NCBI GenBank assembly: GCA_949948825.1 | Contig: CATLIJ010000208.1 | Span: 1 to 5,123, forward strand | Origin: an uncultured Clostridiaceae bacterium | GTDB taxonomy: Bacteria; Bacillota; Clostridia; Lachnospirales; Lachnospiraceae | DNA length: 5,123 bases | Direction of reading: 5' to 3' | Part shown: positions 4,297 to 5,123 of the stretch, piece after piece | Layout: each line of letters opens with the position of its first letter | Numbering within the stretch: position 1 is the first letter of the stretch | The notes under the pieces: model-generated | Database searches by the model: none | What the model saw: only the letters and a program-made list of their open reading frames with translations | What the model was told of the DNA's origin: nothing | Translations under genes and position numbers: made by a program

Positions 4297-5123
4297 ATGA
4301 GCAGAGAAAAGATCATTACAAATCTTCAGCAGGCAGTCTATATTTTGAATTTTGCGGCAGTGTGCCTGGTGTCAGGAAGCATGACATTCAGTCTTTGGAA
4401 GATTGTGGATGCCATGGAGGCTGAGGCGTTCTTAAATTTGGTTCAGGTAAGACCCTGGAGACCTCAGACCATATTAATTATTTCCGTTGCTGGTTATCTG
4501 TCTCTGGTTCTTTTAAGCTGTGTGGGACAGCTTTGGGAACAAAAAGGGAAATATGTGCGTCTGTTGATTACTGTGGGAGAAATGTTTTTGTGTATTGGAG
4601 CCACAATGGCTATGAATATGAATTATAATGGGCTAGTTTTGCTGGTGGTGGCAGATATGGTCCGGGGGCAGAGAGGCAGCCGCCAAAAGCTGGTTTTAGG
4701 AATTGCTGTTGTGGGGCTGTATACAATTGTGAATTATAATCTGACAGGAAGTTATTTTAAGATGATTCCATGGGAAATCTATCTCACAAGCTATCATACC
4801 AGCACACAGGCATTTCTAAAGGGTGCTTTGAGTGTGTTCAGCTCCATGAATCTGGTGCTTTTTATTCTTTATATGACCATGCTGATTCAGGGAGAATACC
4901 AGGAAAGAGAGCGTATTCAGAATCTTAATGAACAGCTGGAGGAGGCTAACCGGAAATTAAAGGAATATGCATCGGAGGCAGAGAAAAATGCGGAGATGAA
5001 GGAAAGAAACCGTCTTGCCAGAGAGATTCACGATACCTTGGGCCATGCTTTGACCGGAATTGTAGCAGGAATTGACGCATGTTTTATGATGATTGACTTT
5101 TCTGTGGAGGATACAAAACAGCA
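4297..5123 (+). CDS. Sensor histidine kinase, HisKA_3 (NarL/DesK class), 3' end missing
   Basis: The frame is open to the window edge, giving 275 codons of an unfinished gene. Residues 12-33, 58-78, 87-107, 112-122, 131-150 and 173-197 are hydrophobic, suggesting about six membrane segments with only short loops, the longest between helices 1 and 2 (34-57). A charged, heptad-like linker (about 200-235) follows, rich in Glu, Lys and Arg. RNRLAREIHDTLGHALTGIV (237-256) is a classic HisKA_3 phospho-acceptor box with His245, as in DesK, LiaS and NarX kinases. The ATPase domain and any response-regulator gene lie beyond the edge. With no large extracellular domain of its own and a tethered sugar-binding protein encoded just upstream, it probably reads that protein's state through its loops or helices. 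The start at 4297 is moderately sure; TTG 4282 or GTG 4288 are alternatives. The kinase class is secure, the signal is inferred. Confidence 0.88.
   Translation, partial: MSREKIITNLQQAVYILNFAAVCLVSGSMTFSLWKIVDAMEAEAFLNLVQVRPWRPQTILIISVAGYLSLVLLSCVGQLWEQKGKYVRLLITVGEMFLCIGATMAMNMNYNGLVLLVVADMVRGQRGSRQKLVLGIAVVGLYTIVNYNLTGSYFKMIPWEIYLTSYHTSTQAFLKGALSVFSSMNLVLFILYMTMLIQGEYQERERIQNLNEQLEEANRKLKEYASEAEKNAEMKERNRLAREIHDTLGHALTGIVAGIDACFMMIDFSVEDTKQ

Overview
The window looks like accessory carbohydrate-uptake DNA from a Gram-positive anaerobe, most likely a Lachnospiraceae-type Clostridia. The evidence is strong AGGAGG-type ribosome-binding sites before most genes, moderate GC content, tightly packed same-strand genes and a mannose-family PTS. 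No genus can be named from the sequence alone.

Layout. Bases 1-383 hold no convincing gene. They contain a good minus-strand promoter (TTGAAA-17-TATACT, 177-205) that fires out of the left edge, a concentric dyad (122-175) at its start site, several TGACA/TGTCA half-sites, and a plus-strand extended -10 (333-341) in front of the operon. Four PTS genes follow on the plus strand: IIA (384-815), IIB (840-1337), IIC (1377-2216) and IID (2218-3030). Together they are a complete Man/Lev/Sor-type sugar permease. A 213-base gap (3031-3243) is rich in stem-loops, including a possible attenuator. Next come a membrane-anchored RbsB-like sugar-binding protein (3244-4221) and the first 275 codons of a multi-pass HisKA_3 (NarL/DesK-class) histidine kinase (4297 to the right edge).

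How they may work together. The PTS relay should run from HPr to IIA His9, to IIB His14, to the sugar entering through IIC/IID. The binding protein has no lipobox and no ABC transporter beside it, but it lies directly upstream of a kinase with no obvious large extracellular sensor domain. The simplest reading, which is inference, is that the binding protein is the outside sugar sensor and signals through the kinase to a response regulator just beyond the window. That regulator would control the PTS operon. A binding-protein/kinase sensor attached to a PTS rather than an ABC transporter is the most interesting aspect of the window. The transported sugar cannot be assigned.
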